A stretch of DNA of 64,000 bases from Mugil cephalus (taxonomy: Eukaryota; Chordata; Actinopteri; Mugiliformes; Mugilidae), in contig NC_061779.1 of NCBI RefSeq assembly GCF_022458985.1, positions 13,003,001-13,067,000 of the forward strand. Reading direction: 5' to 3'. This document shows positions 30,851 through 43,903 of the stretch, in pieces. The notes beneath the pieces are model-generated. The model had not been told where the DNA came from and searched no databases. It saw nothing but the letters and a program-made list of their open reading frames with translations. Both the position numbers and the translations under genes were made by a program. Each line of letters starts with the position of its first letter. The first letter of the stretch is position 1.

Positions 30851-31519
30851 GTGTTCTGTTTATGTTCTATTTATGTTTATGTTCATACATCAAGAGACTA
30901 GCATGGTCACACATTTATTAAAAGTGTTATTTTTAGTGAGTATGCTCACAGTAAATAGTTTCCAACAACAAACTCATTCAAAAATAATTATAATTTACTT
31001 CTCCTCATTCATATTGTAGATATTTTTACTCTAGACATTTTTCATAGTCAGCAGACGCTTGTGAACTTAATTAAAAGATAAGGGAATAGATAAGGATAAG
31101 GGAAGGCAAATTCAATGCTCATATAGATAAAACCTAGACACACAAACACAACAACAATGCAATAACTAGCAACAAATAGAAAAATAAATAAGTTAGAGGC
31201 TTTCATTAAACACCAGTTATAGGCCTAACCTAACCTCATCACTAGGATAAATAAAATAGAATAAAATATTCCAATTTACCAAAATTAATACAAAAGAACA
31301 GAATAAAAACTGTTTCTATTTTAATTCCTCCTCCTCCTGCTCCTCCTCCTCCACTCCCTCCCACAGAGTTGTGCAGTCAGATAGCTTGAGGGACAAATAA
31401 TCCTCCTAAATGCTAATAATACATGGAAACTAGGAGAATAATCAGTAAGAAGGAAAATCAGGCATTGAAAATGATTCGAGACAAGCATAAGATGGCTTGT
31501 CTCCAAGTTCCCTAGATCC
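30851..31519. other. Intergenic, no gene seen
   Basis: AT-rich sequence with a purine/pyrimidine-biased TCC-rich stretch near 31325-31365. The missing first exon of the next gene could be here, but I found no ATG joined to a donor in the required phase. Confidence 0.4.
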
Positions 31520-31716
31520 CAAACTGATCAAGTATCTGTGGGATGATACAAAGAGGTCCCATCCCCTCAAACCATAGGACCCAGAGGCCCCCACTAACAT
31601 TTTCCAAGAACCATGTCCATTGTCTGATAAGTTACAACTGTTTTGGAGGGACAAGGGAGAAATACAGGATATCAGAAAGGTGTTCATAATGTTTTGCCTG
31701 ATCAGTGTGCTGTACA
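31520..31716 (+). repeat. Fish dispersed DNA-transposon end, copy 2
   Basis: Contains AAACTGATCAAGTATCTGTGGG, CAGAGGCCCCCACTAA and a terminal GTTCATAATGTTTTGCCTGATCAGTGTG-like stretch (31680-31709), matching the opposite end of the repeat family seen reversed at 5383-5565. About 200 bases are preserved. Confidence 0.6.
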
Positions 31717-31817
31717 AGTCGTGTTGCTAGGGTTCGCTACACTTTCCTAAGTCACAGGACACATTTCACACAAGCATAATGTGTCGCATGTCACTCTCCT
31801 TTGCCTCCCTCTGACAG

Positions 31818-34800
31818 ACGCGCTGTCGCTTTTGTCGCCTGGTAAGCTGATCCAGAGGACTGCTGCAACCATAGTAACGTCTTGTATAATTGATAACCCA
31901 CTCACTGGGGAAAACATGGAGCAGGTAGGATGTTTTGATGTTGTGTGTGAGAGCTGCTTTTACTTTCTGTGTGCACGTGCCACCTAAAATGAACGTACTC
32001 ATGCTCCACTTCAGGACTGCGTTGCAGCTCTTTACCAGTACCTGGGCATGTCGGCCGGGGAAGAATTTTCCACCAAAGACGTGAGCCTACTCTACGGAAA
32101 AGTGTGTCACGTTCCCTCCAACAGCAGTGAAGTACACGCAGCCATGACGAAGGTAACACTGCAGACACATATAGTGGCAAACATTGTAAAAATCTACATT
32201 TATTATGATAACTGAGTAACATTATGGATCCTGGTGTGCTACAGATCGCAGGAGGTGACAGCAGCTGGTCCTGTGTTGGTGAAAATGTTTTGGATGTTCT
32301 CGTGGAACTGGAAAGGGAGCGGGAACAGAAGGAAAGGGTACAATTAAAAATATTAAAAAGATAATATCATAACATCTGAGAACACCAATGACCAAGATAA
32401 TTATTCACTGTATAAATGAAATTAGCAGCTTCTGTCCGCAGATGTATTGGGACCTCCGGCTGTTAAATGCTGGAAATCTTAATCAGATGATGGATTGCCA
32501 GCAACAAAGCACAGGCCCTGAAAAGGCTCACAACTCAGATCCAGCGTCCATACAGCCACGTACAACTGAAATGGACGGTGTTAACAGCATCCAGGTATGT
32601 GCTTGCAGAGTAGCAGATTATCTCCTGTACTGATGCAGTAGCTGTGTCCATAATAATTTAACTACTACAAAAAAAAACAGATGGAGAAACTGATGAGAGA
32701 ACCGGAGCTCTATGGGACAGTGAAGAGGCTCAAGAAAGCAGCCAGGCATCGCTGGGCTAGGTGAGCATGTTTTATTTGGGGTAAGAAGTTACCTTTAACA
32801 CAAACAGTTGGTTAATTAGTTACGATAGGTCAAAATGGCTGATGTGGAAATCCTGATTATGTTTTCAATGTCTCAGATTGGCAACAGAGGGTGTGTGCAG
32901 CATGTTGCCCTCTCCCTGGCAGGGCCAAAGGCTAAGGATCAGAGGTCACGCGTGGGGCTGTCTGTCCTTATCAGAGATCCTCCTGTTGGTGGAAGTAAAG
33001 TATGACGTGGTGACTCGTTTGCTTTACACAGAAATGCTTCAGGAGCACCACAGTAAGGATGTGTTACGCATGAACTGAACTGTCATCACAACAAACAATC
33101 TCATACATAACTGTAAATGCAGATTACTCAGCTTTAAAGAAGGTAGTCCAAATACTTCATTTTCCTATCCTTTGATTCTGCAGCTGAGGGTGTTTGGGAT
33201 ACACTGCTGCCTTGGCAGCAACACAAGGAAGTGGAGGTGCTGGAGGATCTCGCAGAGGAAGCTCTGGAGTCTGCTGACGTGCTGCGTATGGCTGAACTTC
33301 CAGGAGCATTCAGGATGTACAGGTAACACGCATTACAAGTTGTAAATGTGATGCTCCTTTGTTTTTGCACCAGTTCGATGTTCGATGGTCGCTATGCAGA
33401 CCATGTGACAAAGAAATAGAGATAAAATGGCTGTGTAAAGAAAAGGAAGCTGAGGTCTTTTACTGAGCAAAATTTGTGAAAAAATACAAGATTATATCAA
33501 CAATTATAGTATATGAACATACACAGAATGATTAAATATTAAGAATCGGGGCCAGATCCTGACAGGTCAGAGCACTGCTATATAAACTATGCTTGACAGA
33601 CACCTATTTCCAATTTAATGGAGGATTCCACAGGCAAAAACACGTCTGTGTGATGGGGTCACAAGTCTCTACAAGGAGGAGACCAGAGCCCTGAACACCC
33701 TCACAGGATCCTCCTCCCATCCACTGGTTCAGGTATGTGGACGACACCTGGGTTAAGATCAAGACGGAGGAGGTGGAATCTTTCACACAACACATCAAGG
33801 CAGTAGAGAGCAACATCAAGTTTACTCAGGAGGACGTCGGCCTTCTTGGACTGTGTGGTGCGCGTGGAAGAAGATCGAAGCCTCAACATTAGAGTAGTTA
33901 GGAAACCCACTCACACTGATGGGCATTTACTATTTGATTTCCACCAGCATCATCACAACCTTCCAGCACCGAGCCCAGACTGCACTCACAGGATTGGATG
34001 GAAAGGAGAAGGAGGAGAAACACATCAAACAAACCCTCCAGACGTGTGGATACACCAGCTGGACCTTTGTCAAAGGCTCAAGAAGACAGGGAGGAGGAGT
34101 ACACCAAGAGGAAGAACACCACCATCCCATATTACCATATTACATTATTTATATTTTCTCTGTACATATTTCTTTTCTTTTTTCTCTAAGGGCGTTTTTT
34201 TTTGTAAGTGTTATTTAAATGTCTGTGTATATATCCTTGTACGTTGGGGAAACCAAACAACCCATCCATAAACACATGTCCCAACACAGGAGAGCCAGCT
34301 CATCAGGGAATGACTCAGTGGTTCACCTACACCTGAAGGACAACGGACGTTCCTTTGAAAAGATGACAAGAACATAATTTTAGCCAGAGGAGACGGGTGG
34401 TTTGAGAGAGGAGTAAAGGAGGCCATCTTTGTCAAATTGGAGAACCCTTCTCTTAACAGAGGAGGTGGATTGAGATATAATCTGCCATCAATTTACAACA
34501 CAGTCCTGACTTCTCTCTCCAAGAAGTTTCAACCCCATTCACACCTTGAAACTGGAGGCTCTGACTGACAATGGCTTTGTTAGAGCACCATTCATAGGCA
34601 AAGTGGTTAAGGGACAAACCCCATCCCCCCTTCAACGACAGTTAAGTATCCAGCCGTTAATGGAAAGTTGTTGCAGAAGTTTCTGGTTCTTACAGAAACA
34701 AGTCAAGCAAGTTTCCGATGGTATTTACCCAGTCCTCAACTTCTCACCAGTCCCTTAGGACTGAAGAAGCAACTTGGATGAACACAAGTCCAGTTTCCTT

Positions 34801-37800
34801 TTTAACACTCTTTGCACATATCTAAACTAATAAAAAAATGTAGTACACGACACAGGAATAACACTGAATAACACACGAGAGTGGTTCATTAATCATAACC
34901 ATACCGTTGTTCACCCCTCAAACATCACAACAATATATCTTGATTGCATGCCACAATTGCAACTCACCTGCAGTTATGTGAATTGTCCTTCAGCGCCTAC
35001 CTGGGTACATCTTTCGGAGGTTGTCGGTCCTGGTCTGCTGTTTCTCTCCTGAATGAGTTACACAAATTTCTCCAACATGAGCGGGACACGCTGACGGTCC
35101 TGGGCGAGAGGTGACGCACACATTTTCTTCGGATCCCTAACCTATACCTTGGAGTAATTTACGTGCTTGACTTGATTTTTGTTTTGAACTTGGCACCCAC
35201 GCTGACACACAGCTCTTATGTGACGACACGAGGGAGAACGATTTGATCCATTAATCTGTTACATTCCAGGCTACATGGGGACAGTCTGAGGCTGCTGTGC
35301 CTCCACATCAGACTGGCAACTCTCAGAGCTCAGAGAGAAAAAATGTCCTACAGTGCTCTTCTGGCTGCACGGCAGTCCTGGGAGACGTGGTGAGCTCAAT
35401 AAACATAAATGAGCAAGTGATGTGATCAAGTCTAATTTTGTACGATTTGTACCCTCGCCTGTCTGCTCAGGCCACTTGTTAACAGTCCATGCAGAGCAGA
35501 GCAGGTCACACTGTGGCTTCACTGTGGAGAGGAAGAGGAGGAGGAAGACTTTCAAACTCTGCAGCAGGTTCATAACATTATTCTAAAGTTATATTGAATA
35601 TTGTGATAAGATTTAGAATAGACAGCACAACCGTATTGCAGAACATCAGATTTGGCCCATCTCACAGCAGGCAGTGCTGCAGCTGCTTGTGCTGACTCAG
35701 GACCTGGAGAGAAAGCTCCTGGTCAGGTTGGTGCACACGGTCTCCCTGGAGGATTTGCAAGGGCCAGGTTGCACAGCACTTGCAGCGGAGGGTAAATTAA
35801 TCAATTTTCTTTTTATATGGCATCTGTTAGAACTTGTTTTCCCTTTGTTTCTATATTCTTGTGTCTCGTTCTCTACACAGACAGTCATACGCAGGATGCT
35901 TTAAGGAGTGCATGTGTACAAAGGTTGAGACAAATCTATGCTCAGCTACAGACACACAGTGTCACCCAGACCCTCACAGAGCAAGCAAACCCTCAGCCAC
36001 AACATGAGGTCCAGACTCAAGGAGAATGGTCCCAGGTTCAGATGGAGGATTGCACCCAACTTCTCCTGAGTCACCTAATGGAGCTCCAGGAGGTCCAAGC
36101 TTCTGCTTTACTGCAAGCACTGGTGGATAAGGTGTGTCAAGATAACCATGGCAACACATTCAAAGTAGAAATCTGTGCAATTGTAACGGTGTCTACATGA
36201 TTTAATGTTATTAACCATACCTCTTGTGTGTCTGTTAAGAGTGAACATGGTGTCCAAGCTCTGCAAGAACGATTTGAATCTGAAATTGAGACACAGAACT
36301 TCTCCAGCCTGCACCACCTCCTGATCTCAGAGGCCTCTGTTACAGCAGGCAGCAGCAATGACCAAAAAATCAGCGGCGGATCATCTGAAGCTCATACGGT
36401 CGACTCAGTCAAAAGATCCAGCTGTGAACTGAATGGAGTCCAAACTGCAGATGGACCGAACAGGCAGGATGTCTGTTCAGGTATTGCTCAACTCATGAAA
36501 AATAGAGAACGTACTGTATGTGTTACAGCTGAAGATATCATTTGCTTTGCATTGCCTAAGGTTGTGGAGCTGTCATGGAAGACCTGCCCTACTTGGAGAT
36601 TTTAAGCGCACCAGATGTAAAAAGCCTAAACCACGAGGGCCTCCATGTAGAGGCAGGTGTCCAGAATGAAGAAGGGGAAGGCGCAACAAAAAGCCCCCAG
36701 AGCTATGAGAAACAAGGCTCTTTGATCACGCTTGCTTGGAGTAAACCACCAGATGAGGAAGCAGACTATGAGGCAGAGACTTCCCAAGGGGATACGTCAC
36801 AGAGTGAGGATGTTGAGAGCGGTTTGAAGACTCAAGTCCAGTCCACACGATGTGAGGAGACGGTTTGGGAACGAGACACAGAAGAGCTGAAACCCACTCA
36901 CTCTGATACTGCAGATGACCAGTCCACAGAGCAGCAGTGCAGCACAGTAGAACAGGTAGTAAATGAGGGCACTACCGACCATAATATTCTCTCACTATAT
37001 AATTCATCTGATTTTGCCACCTTTCATGTTCTCATTAGCTGCACTTGAATACGGGATTAACAACTGATCAACCAGACGAGGGAGAAGCTGCATCCGGGTA
37101 TGACGTGCAAACACACAAGTCCCATCTCTTGGCCGATTCCTCTGGGACGAACTCCCATGCTGCAGATGGCCTCGGTTCTGGAGCATCCAATGACGTAACT
37201 AATGCTGGCAGAGAAGTGACTGAGGCGGAAATGAGCCCCACTGCAATGGAGTCTGAGCTGTGGGACCTTGGAGGAGCTGAACCTGCTCACAATGAGGACC
37301 AGAAACGTTCTCCAGAAGCACCAGTGAGATTGTTGAAAACCCTGCACTCACCAAGATAATTCACTTATTTTAAGTTTCAAGCCCAGCTGCTTTTTCTCAT
37401 GTTCCAGGCAGATTGTTGCTTCTCGGAGAGGAAGGCACTGAGGGAACACACCCCGGTGTCAGCGGTGGAGAGAGAGAGAACCATGCGCAACCTGGTGGAT
37501 ATGCAAAAAAAGGTTGAACAGAGGCAGCAGAGAGACCGAGAGAGACAACTGCTGAGGGTGAGAGAAAAGTGGACACTGAAAGATCATATGGTTAGTGAGA
37601 GACAGGTTTGTTCTGACATGTTAATCCTTCAGGTTCAGGAGCGTCTGTCAATCATTCAGAACAGAAAGGCAGAGGAGGACCTTCTCGGCCTGAAACACAC
37701 AGACAGACTCAGGCACCTCACACAAGATCTGCCACTGGTAAATACATTTTTCTGAGGGATTCTGGGTTATTTTATCCAATACCTAACCCAAGACCTATTG

Positions 37801-38072
37801 TTGTGTTTTAGGAAGACAAGAACCAGCAGAAGACCGTCGTCAAAGAGCGACTGGAGCAGCTCAGAAGAGAGCGCTCGAATGTCATGCAGTCCAAAAGAGA
37901 CAGGTAAATGGAGCTGCTTTCATTTGCATAGAAAAGACCAAATAGACATTGACAGCCTTTTTTTTTTTTCCCCCGCTGCAGAAATACTGCAGGATTTAAG
38001 GAACTCTTGGGTCCAGTTGCCCTCCACAACAGAGAAAGAGAGGAAGGAGAACACTGTGACACTGCTGTTTAA
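31818..38072 (+). CDS. Unrecognised coiled-coil protein (N terminus missing)
   Basis: Nineteen exons join in phase into about 984 residues: 31818-31924, 32015-32152, 32245-32337, 32442-32594, 32681-32760, 32877-33052, 33184-33322, 34994-35110, 35270-35389, 35471-35567, 35668-35791, 35881-36131, 36240-36480, 36561-36955, 37039-37323, 37408-37557, 37633-37737, 37812-37903, 37982-38072. The first exon opens at an acceptor with one base borrowed from an unseen upstream exon; an internal ATG at 31916 is an alternative start. No signal peptide or membrane segment is seen. Exons 5-10 look conserved and Leu/Arg-rich (LYGTVKRLKKAARHRWARL, GHAWGCLSLSEILLL). Exons 13-15 are acidic and low complexity. 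The last four exons form a charged coiled coil (MQKKVEQRQQRDRERQ, LEQLRRERSNVMQSKRDR). I do not know its function. Splice phases and even codon quality argue that it is real. Confidence 0.8.
33600..34800 (+). mobile_element. Decayed Penelope-like retroelement
   Basis: This lies inside an intron (33323-34993) of the unrecognised gene, same strand. Frame-broken coding includes WFRYVDDTWVK with the reverse-transcriptase YVDD at 33734-33745, then VESNIKFTQEDV, RKPTHTDGHLLFD and KHIKQTLQTCGYTSWTF. After a deletion near 34100-34230 comes a GIY-YIG endonuclease remnant, LYVGETKQPIHKH, at 34237-34278, and RRASSSGNDSVVHLHLKDNG. RT plus GIY-YIG is the Penelope-like layout. The 5' half of the RT is missing and several stops and frameshifts make it inactive. 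Confidence 0.82.
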
Positions 38073-39784
38073 ATGACTGTCTGGCAAAAATCTAATATTT
38101 CTAGTCCAAAATGATTCCTCATTTGTTATAATGTCCTGCACATCACTAAATAGCACAGCAAATTTACAATTTCCTAATCAGCACTGATTCTCCCTAATAT
38201 GCACCGAGGCTGTACATGTAAAACAAAGCAGATCCCAACACACAATTAGTTGTTTATTATACAGTTTAATTATTATCTTGACAACCATAAGCATCAACAA
38301 TAATGTATTTTAACAATGACCCCCTTCAGTTGTGTACACATTACCCCCCTCGGCCAAAACTTACATACATAATAAGTCTCACAGGTGCATGTTAACAGTC
38401 TACAGTGGTTCCATTAATTTTCATTAGAACGCAACACTTCTAAGTTGGCGCTGAAGGCCACTCGCTTGTATAAGAAAAAGTTGTAACTACAGAAGAACGC
38501 TGCTGTAGACTCTGAATGCACCTATGGACTGGGATTGTATCTATTTACAGGTGCATGGGAGATGGGAGTATCTTTAATATGTCAAGGGACATAGGTCTGG
38601 TTAACAACGCTACGATGGAGATACATTTTATACAGAGGATACGGGGGAGGGCCCAAAGGTTTTCCTGCAAGAGAGGAGGATGTGTCGGTCCCGGTGGGTT
38701 AGCGGCAGAACGACGGTCTAAATTGGAAATATTTTCAGCAAATAAACATTCAGTTTTCCTCCTCAACTGACTTTGTATGTTGTCCACTCGCACTGCAGCC
38801 CCACACAAAGCAGGAACACCTACCATCCTAAAAAGCCAGAACATTCCACAGAAGCTCCCACACACTGAGCCACTGCATTGCACACATAAAAAGTACGCAA
38901 GTGTGTCCTCATGTCGAGAGCACACAACTTCAAGTCATGTAGTCTCAGACACACTATCATTCTCACAACAAAGACAAACTAAAAAAAAAACTTAAACTCC
39001 AGATTAAAATAAAACGTAATGCCTGGCTGGCAGGTTCTATACTTAGGGCTTTAATATTTAATTTGAGACAGCAAGGAACTGAACAAAACCAGCACGTCCC
39101 ATTGTAAAAAAACAAACAGACAAAAAAAACAAAAACAACAACCTCAGAGAATGGGGTGGGTTAAACGTGCAGTTCTCTGCAAGCTATACAGAGGACACAA
39201 TTTTACGGATGTGATGATGTTAACTGATGGCAGCAGGGCGCTCTGATAGCTGCGACACACTTCAATTTAAACATGTGTGGTGTTAAGATTTCTCTCTAGT
39301 GTCTGAGCCCTGGATCTACATGACCAAGATCTTCAGCAAGAAGCAGCATGCGGTTGTGTGTGACTGACTAAACTACACCTTTTACAAGATAGTCGACAAT
39401 ATTTGCATCTCATACACTAGACACTGGTGTTTCCAGCAGTGAAAGTGAAAAAGCTCGGGATGAAAACAGAGATCTGAGTCAAGTTCGGCCAGTGAACCTC
39501 TGAGAATGAGACCAACTTCTTGCTGGAGGCTTTGATGAGCACTACAGTCCATAAACACAAAACGGGCATCACACGTTCAGGATTTCTGATTTATGGGCAC
39601 CATGGAACTGAGGAGGGTGGATATTTGTGTACAAGTATTTGTGTGTCTCTTTTTCATGTGAATCATGAAAAGAGAGAAATGTGCATGTATGTGAGGCAAG
39701 TCTTGAACGGTGTAAGCTATGGGACTTAAGGGGTGTTTGTGTATATATGCTTTTATGTGTCTGGATGTCTATGTATGAGTCTTT
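38073..39784 (-). other. dnaja2: dnaja2 3' UTR and gap to the convergent gene
   Basis: On the minus strand the dnaja2 UTR runs from 39784 to an AATAAA at 38253-38258. The convergent gene stops at 38072, so the two transcripts end within about 200 bases of each other and may overlap. No other gene is seen. Confidence 0.6.
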
Positions 39785-42700
39785 CTACTGGTGTGCGCAT
39801 TGCACCCCTGGGCCATGGTGGCCGCCTTCGTCATCAGAACTATCGTTGTAGGCCTCTCGCCGGGCTCCACTTCCTGAACCTTGACTCTTGTCAAAATCTG
39901 TCAGTTCAACATCCTCCGCATCTGGTGCGATAACGGGAGTCTCGGCGCGGGCAGGCAGCAAGCACTCAAGTTCCTGATAGAACGAAATGGCAGAAATAAA
40001 TAAATACACATAAAGAATACAATCATCCAGGTTTAACATTGTGCAAAACTGAATATTTATTGATTGCAACTCACGTTCAGTTTTTCTGGGCTAATCCAGT
40101 TGTTTTCAGGGAACTGGACGTCAAACTTGATGTAAAGGTCTCCCTTCTCAAAGGGATTTCTGTACTGAGGCATTCCCTCTCCTTTCACCATTCGAATGCA
40201 GCCTGCCACACACACACACAAACATGAAGGAAAAATCCCGATGCATTAAGAATCTCTTCAGAAGTACTTTGGTCTTGCCATTTTAAGTTTTATTGAGTTT
40301 TAAAAGTAAACCCTGCTCTTGAAATTTGATCACAAGCTACAATAACGCTTTTAAATCAATGATTTATGTACACGTACACTCCTCCATGGTTTAAATGCCA
40401 TAAAAAAAGTACAAAGGACTTTGTCATGCAGCCAACATTTCCACAGTTAATCACATTTAAGCTGATCAGCTTGCAACCCCATTAAGTGTTAGTGTGGACT
40501 GCTTTTGCCCCCTCCCTAACCACTGACCTGTTGTCCAAAAATAAATATTTGCACCACCACCCCCTTAACAGCTGCAATAAACCCTAAATGTTCATGTGGT
40601 ATTCTTCTTTCCTCAACTACAAAATTCACCTGAATAAAGCAAATCAAGAGAAATGAACTGCATATAGTAAGCAGATGTTTACCTGGCTCAATGACCTTGC
40701 CAGGTGGGTACTTGACAAGCAGCTGACGTCCATCCAGGTGTGCCACAGTCATCTGGAAGCCGCACAGAGCTTCAACCAGGCCGATCCGTTGGACCATGTG
40801 AAGGTCACTGCCTTCACGGCGGAATTCCTGTTTCAGATTGAATTCACAGTCATTACGATACATTAGTTCATTAAATGTAGTTTGTTCTTCATACAAGTTG
40901 CTCTCTAATTAGCCATGACAAATAAAACAGCTTTACAGCCGATATCCGGTGCCATCTGTCTGTTTTAGGGTACCTCATGTTCTTTCTCTTGCAGCACCAG
41001 AACAATGTCTCCTGGTTCAACGCCTGGTGCTTGGTCAGCTTCTCCAGAGAACGTGATCTTCTGTCCGTGTCTCATGCCTTTGTCCACATGAACCTCCAGA
41101 AGCTTAGTCTCCTTACACACTTTATGACCTTCACATTTTCTGCAGCGGTCCTTCTCATTTATCACCTCACCTGCCACACGCACACACAAATAGATAAGAT
41201 TATTTTAGAAAGCTGCTTTGTTTGTGATTGTACATAACCCATATTTTTCTGTATGTGGGTGCTTACCCTCTCCATTGCAGTCCGTACAGACTGACTGCAT
41301 CTGTTGGACCATCCCAGGGGCAAGCTGTCTAATCATGATTCTCATTCCCCGTCCTCTGCATGCCACACACTTCTGCACTGCTCCTGCCTTACCGCCTTGA
41401 CTAGAAGCAGAAGAAACAAACAAACAAAAAAATAATTAGCATTGATATAAATTTTTTCCCCCATGGGCTTCAAAATTACAAATCAATGTTTTTAAACACT
41501 AAACTATAACAAAAGTACACTTACCCATTACAGGCACCACACAGCACATTCTTACTGAGCTGCAGTTTTGTGGTTTTGCCATTGTAGAGGTCTTCAAGAG
41601 AAACTCTGTGACAAAAAAAAAAAAGTTGTAAGAATATTTTATATAAGAACAACACACTAAAGGACACAAACTAGATCAGTATAAAATAAGTACTTTAGAG
41701 GGTGAACCATATCTTCTCCTCTCCTCCTGCCTCCATTGCGTCCTCTTCCTTGTCCCCCCATGAACCCAAAGAGTCCTCCACCAAAAATGTGGGAGAAGAT
41801 ATCGTCCATGCCAGGTCCTCCGCCTCCTCCCTCCCGCAGCCCTTGTTCTCCATAGCGATCATAAAGCTCCTTCTTCTCTGGGTTAGTCAATACCTCGTAC
41901 GCAAAACTGATCTCTTTAAACTGGAAAATGAATAAAGAACAATGAGACATCTTGACACAGAGTCACCCATAAAAGACATTCCATACAGGCCGTCAATGAG
42001 CACCCCTTTTAATAAGAAGAACTCAACAATGACAGTCTTAGTCTGCAGTGTCATGTTCTTTCAAAATCAAGTCAACATCCAAACCTACAGGTATATCTGT
42101 ACTCTTATTAAGTGTTGATCATGACAGATTAACATATTTTGATCCCAGTAATTGAGCCACTGAGTTGCTGCTTTTGTTGAAATCATCATATGTTTCAGTG
42201 CATCGTACCTTGTCTCCAGCATCAGGGTTCTTGTCGGGATGATATTCTTTAGCCAACTTGCGGTAGGCCTGTAATAAACCAAAAATCAGCATCAACAAAG
42301 TTGTGGGGCTGACCTGAGATCAGGTGTTAAACGCCTCTGCTAGCAACTAACAACTTACTAAAGTGTATCTGTAGCTGCGTTAGCATTACAGTTTTACGCA
42401 AAGTAAAAGTGATATTTCTGAAATTTTGATCAAGAGCAATTATGCTTCATACATGTTTCCACTGAAAGGTGTTTTGAGAATGAGCTGTAACTCTTGTAGA
42501 GCCTGGTTTCGCAATATCCCATTATTCTCTTAAGACAAGACTTAGCTTTGAGGAAAATGAAATTTAAATGAACTGATCACATGACCCCCTGCTCACCTCA
42601 GGTGACAAGAGGAAAATAGTGTTTTTACTTCCCACTTTTGCCACACTATTCAATCATAAGTCTGAAAAACTACCTCAAAAATATATACATTATTTTAGCA

Positions 42701-43903
42701 ATATTTGAGAGTTATTTTTGACATGTAGGTATTTCCATTTATCGGTCTTTATTGTGATATTTAGGTTTTGCGCATTTCTATGGGTAATGGAAACCGCAAG
42801 CTCTATATTAGTCAAAAGTACTTGCCACTCTATTAGTCAAAAGTACTTGCATTGTGGGCCTGCCTTGCCTGTCAGAAACATCAGGTCATAGGGGAGAGCA
42901 TGGCTGCTTTAGTCATCTCACATTCTTTAGAAAACCCTTTTGAGTTTGCCTCACCGGTAACGTAACAACCGTCTTGATCTGCTGACTCATATAAGTCAAC
43001 AAAACGAAGGCCGTACATTTTCACACAAAACGAGGATGACTTTAGAAGCCATCCAACAAACGTGCGTTAAAAAAAATGGCAGAAATAAACACAGCTGGGG
43101 ACGAGACGCTATTATCTTGATGGAGTTTAGACTCAGACGTAAATAATGGTCTGCGTAACGACGGGAATACACGAGTACACAAGAAATTATAATCTTTATG
43201 ATGGGTGAATTATGTATCGTGTTTTTTCGGGGATGTAGTGAGGCCTCTAACTTATTACTTACTAAGAAATGGCCTGATGTTTCAATGTTCACGTTGGCTA
43301 ACAACCACCACACAAGTTTATCCACGGCGTGGACTCAAAGTCCTTCAATTCTTCGACAAATGTTACACTTAGGCCCGGTAACGATATTAACTATTTGTCT
43401 GTCGCATTTAGCTGGCAGGGTGGTTTTATAGCTGGTGTTGCTAGATAAATTGGAGCCGTCTATTTGCTGGGAGCTATCGTTTAACGCTAGTAGCCGGCAA
43501 GCTACGAGTCTCGTGGTCCCCGGTGTATTTTCGAGAAGGCCAACTCCATTATTTGATTCACGTACAAACCATAAAAATAATAAACGTTACCACTAATTTA
43601 CAACCGCTCGACGTGTAACGTGACCCACTTACACCGCTTTTAAGTATTTCGCAGTTAGCTAGGTAATTTTACTGGCTAGCCTAGCAGCGGCTAACACTCG
43701 GTAAACTACAAGCTAGCTAACGTCCATGATCTTGTTTCTAGGCCACATTTCACCGGTGAACTCTCTCCCTTCCTTATTCCGAGACAACTCAAACAAATGT
43801 CCGCTTCGCTTCGAGTACTACACACCTTTTTCAGTTCATTTTCGGAGGCAGATGGTGAAACTCCGAGGATGTCGTATAGCTTGGTATCCGCTACGTTGGC
43901 CAT
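39785..43903 (-). CDS. dnaja2: DnaJ homolog subfamily A member 2 (HSP40 co-chaperone)
   Basis: Nine exons in phase encode 412 residues, the same length as human DNAJA2: 43826-43903, 42209-42268, 41694-41920, 41525-41605, 41267-41400, 40974-41170, 40683-40827, 40075-40202, 39785-39973. The J domain spans exons 1-3 with the catalytic HPD (EYHPDK, exon 2) that stimulates HSP70 ATPase. A Gly/Phe-rich segment follows ([13 protein letters not shown]). Four zinc-binding CxxC pairs follow ([30 protein letters not shown]). The C-terminal substrate-binding domain is complete, and the protein ends CAHQ, a CaaX-type farnesylation box. It acts in the cytosol with HSC70 in folding and refolding. Start is the [15 protein letters not shown] that is standard for the family. 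All parts look intact. Confidence 0.97.
42806..42850. repeat. Short direct repeat in dnaja2 intron 1
   Basis: The 20-mer TATTAGTCAAAAGTACTTGC occurs twice in a row with about 5 bases between copies. Confidence 0.8.

Noticed and set aside
37558-37599. Extension of an exon of the unrecognised gene to a donor at 37600
   Set aside because: Open and in frame, but the donor at 37558 (GTGAGA) is stronger than GTTAGT and gives a smoother coiled-coil heptad; an alternative donor cannot be excluded.
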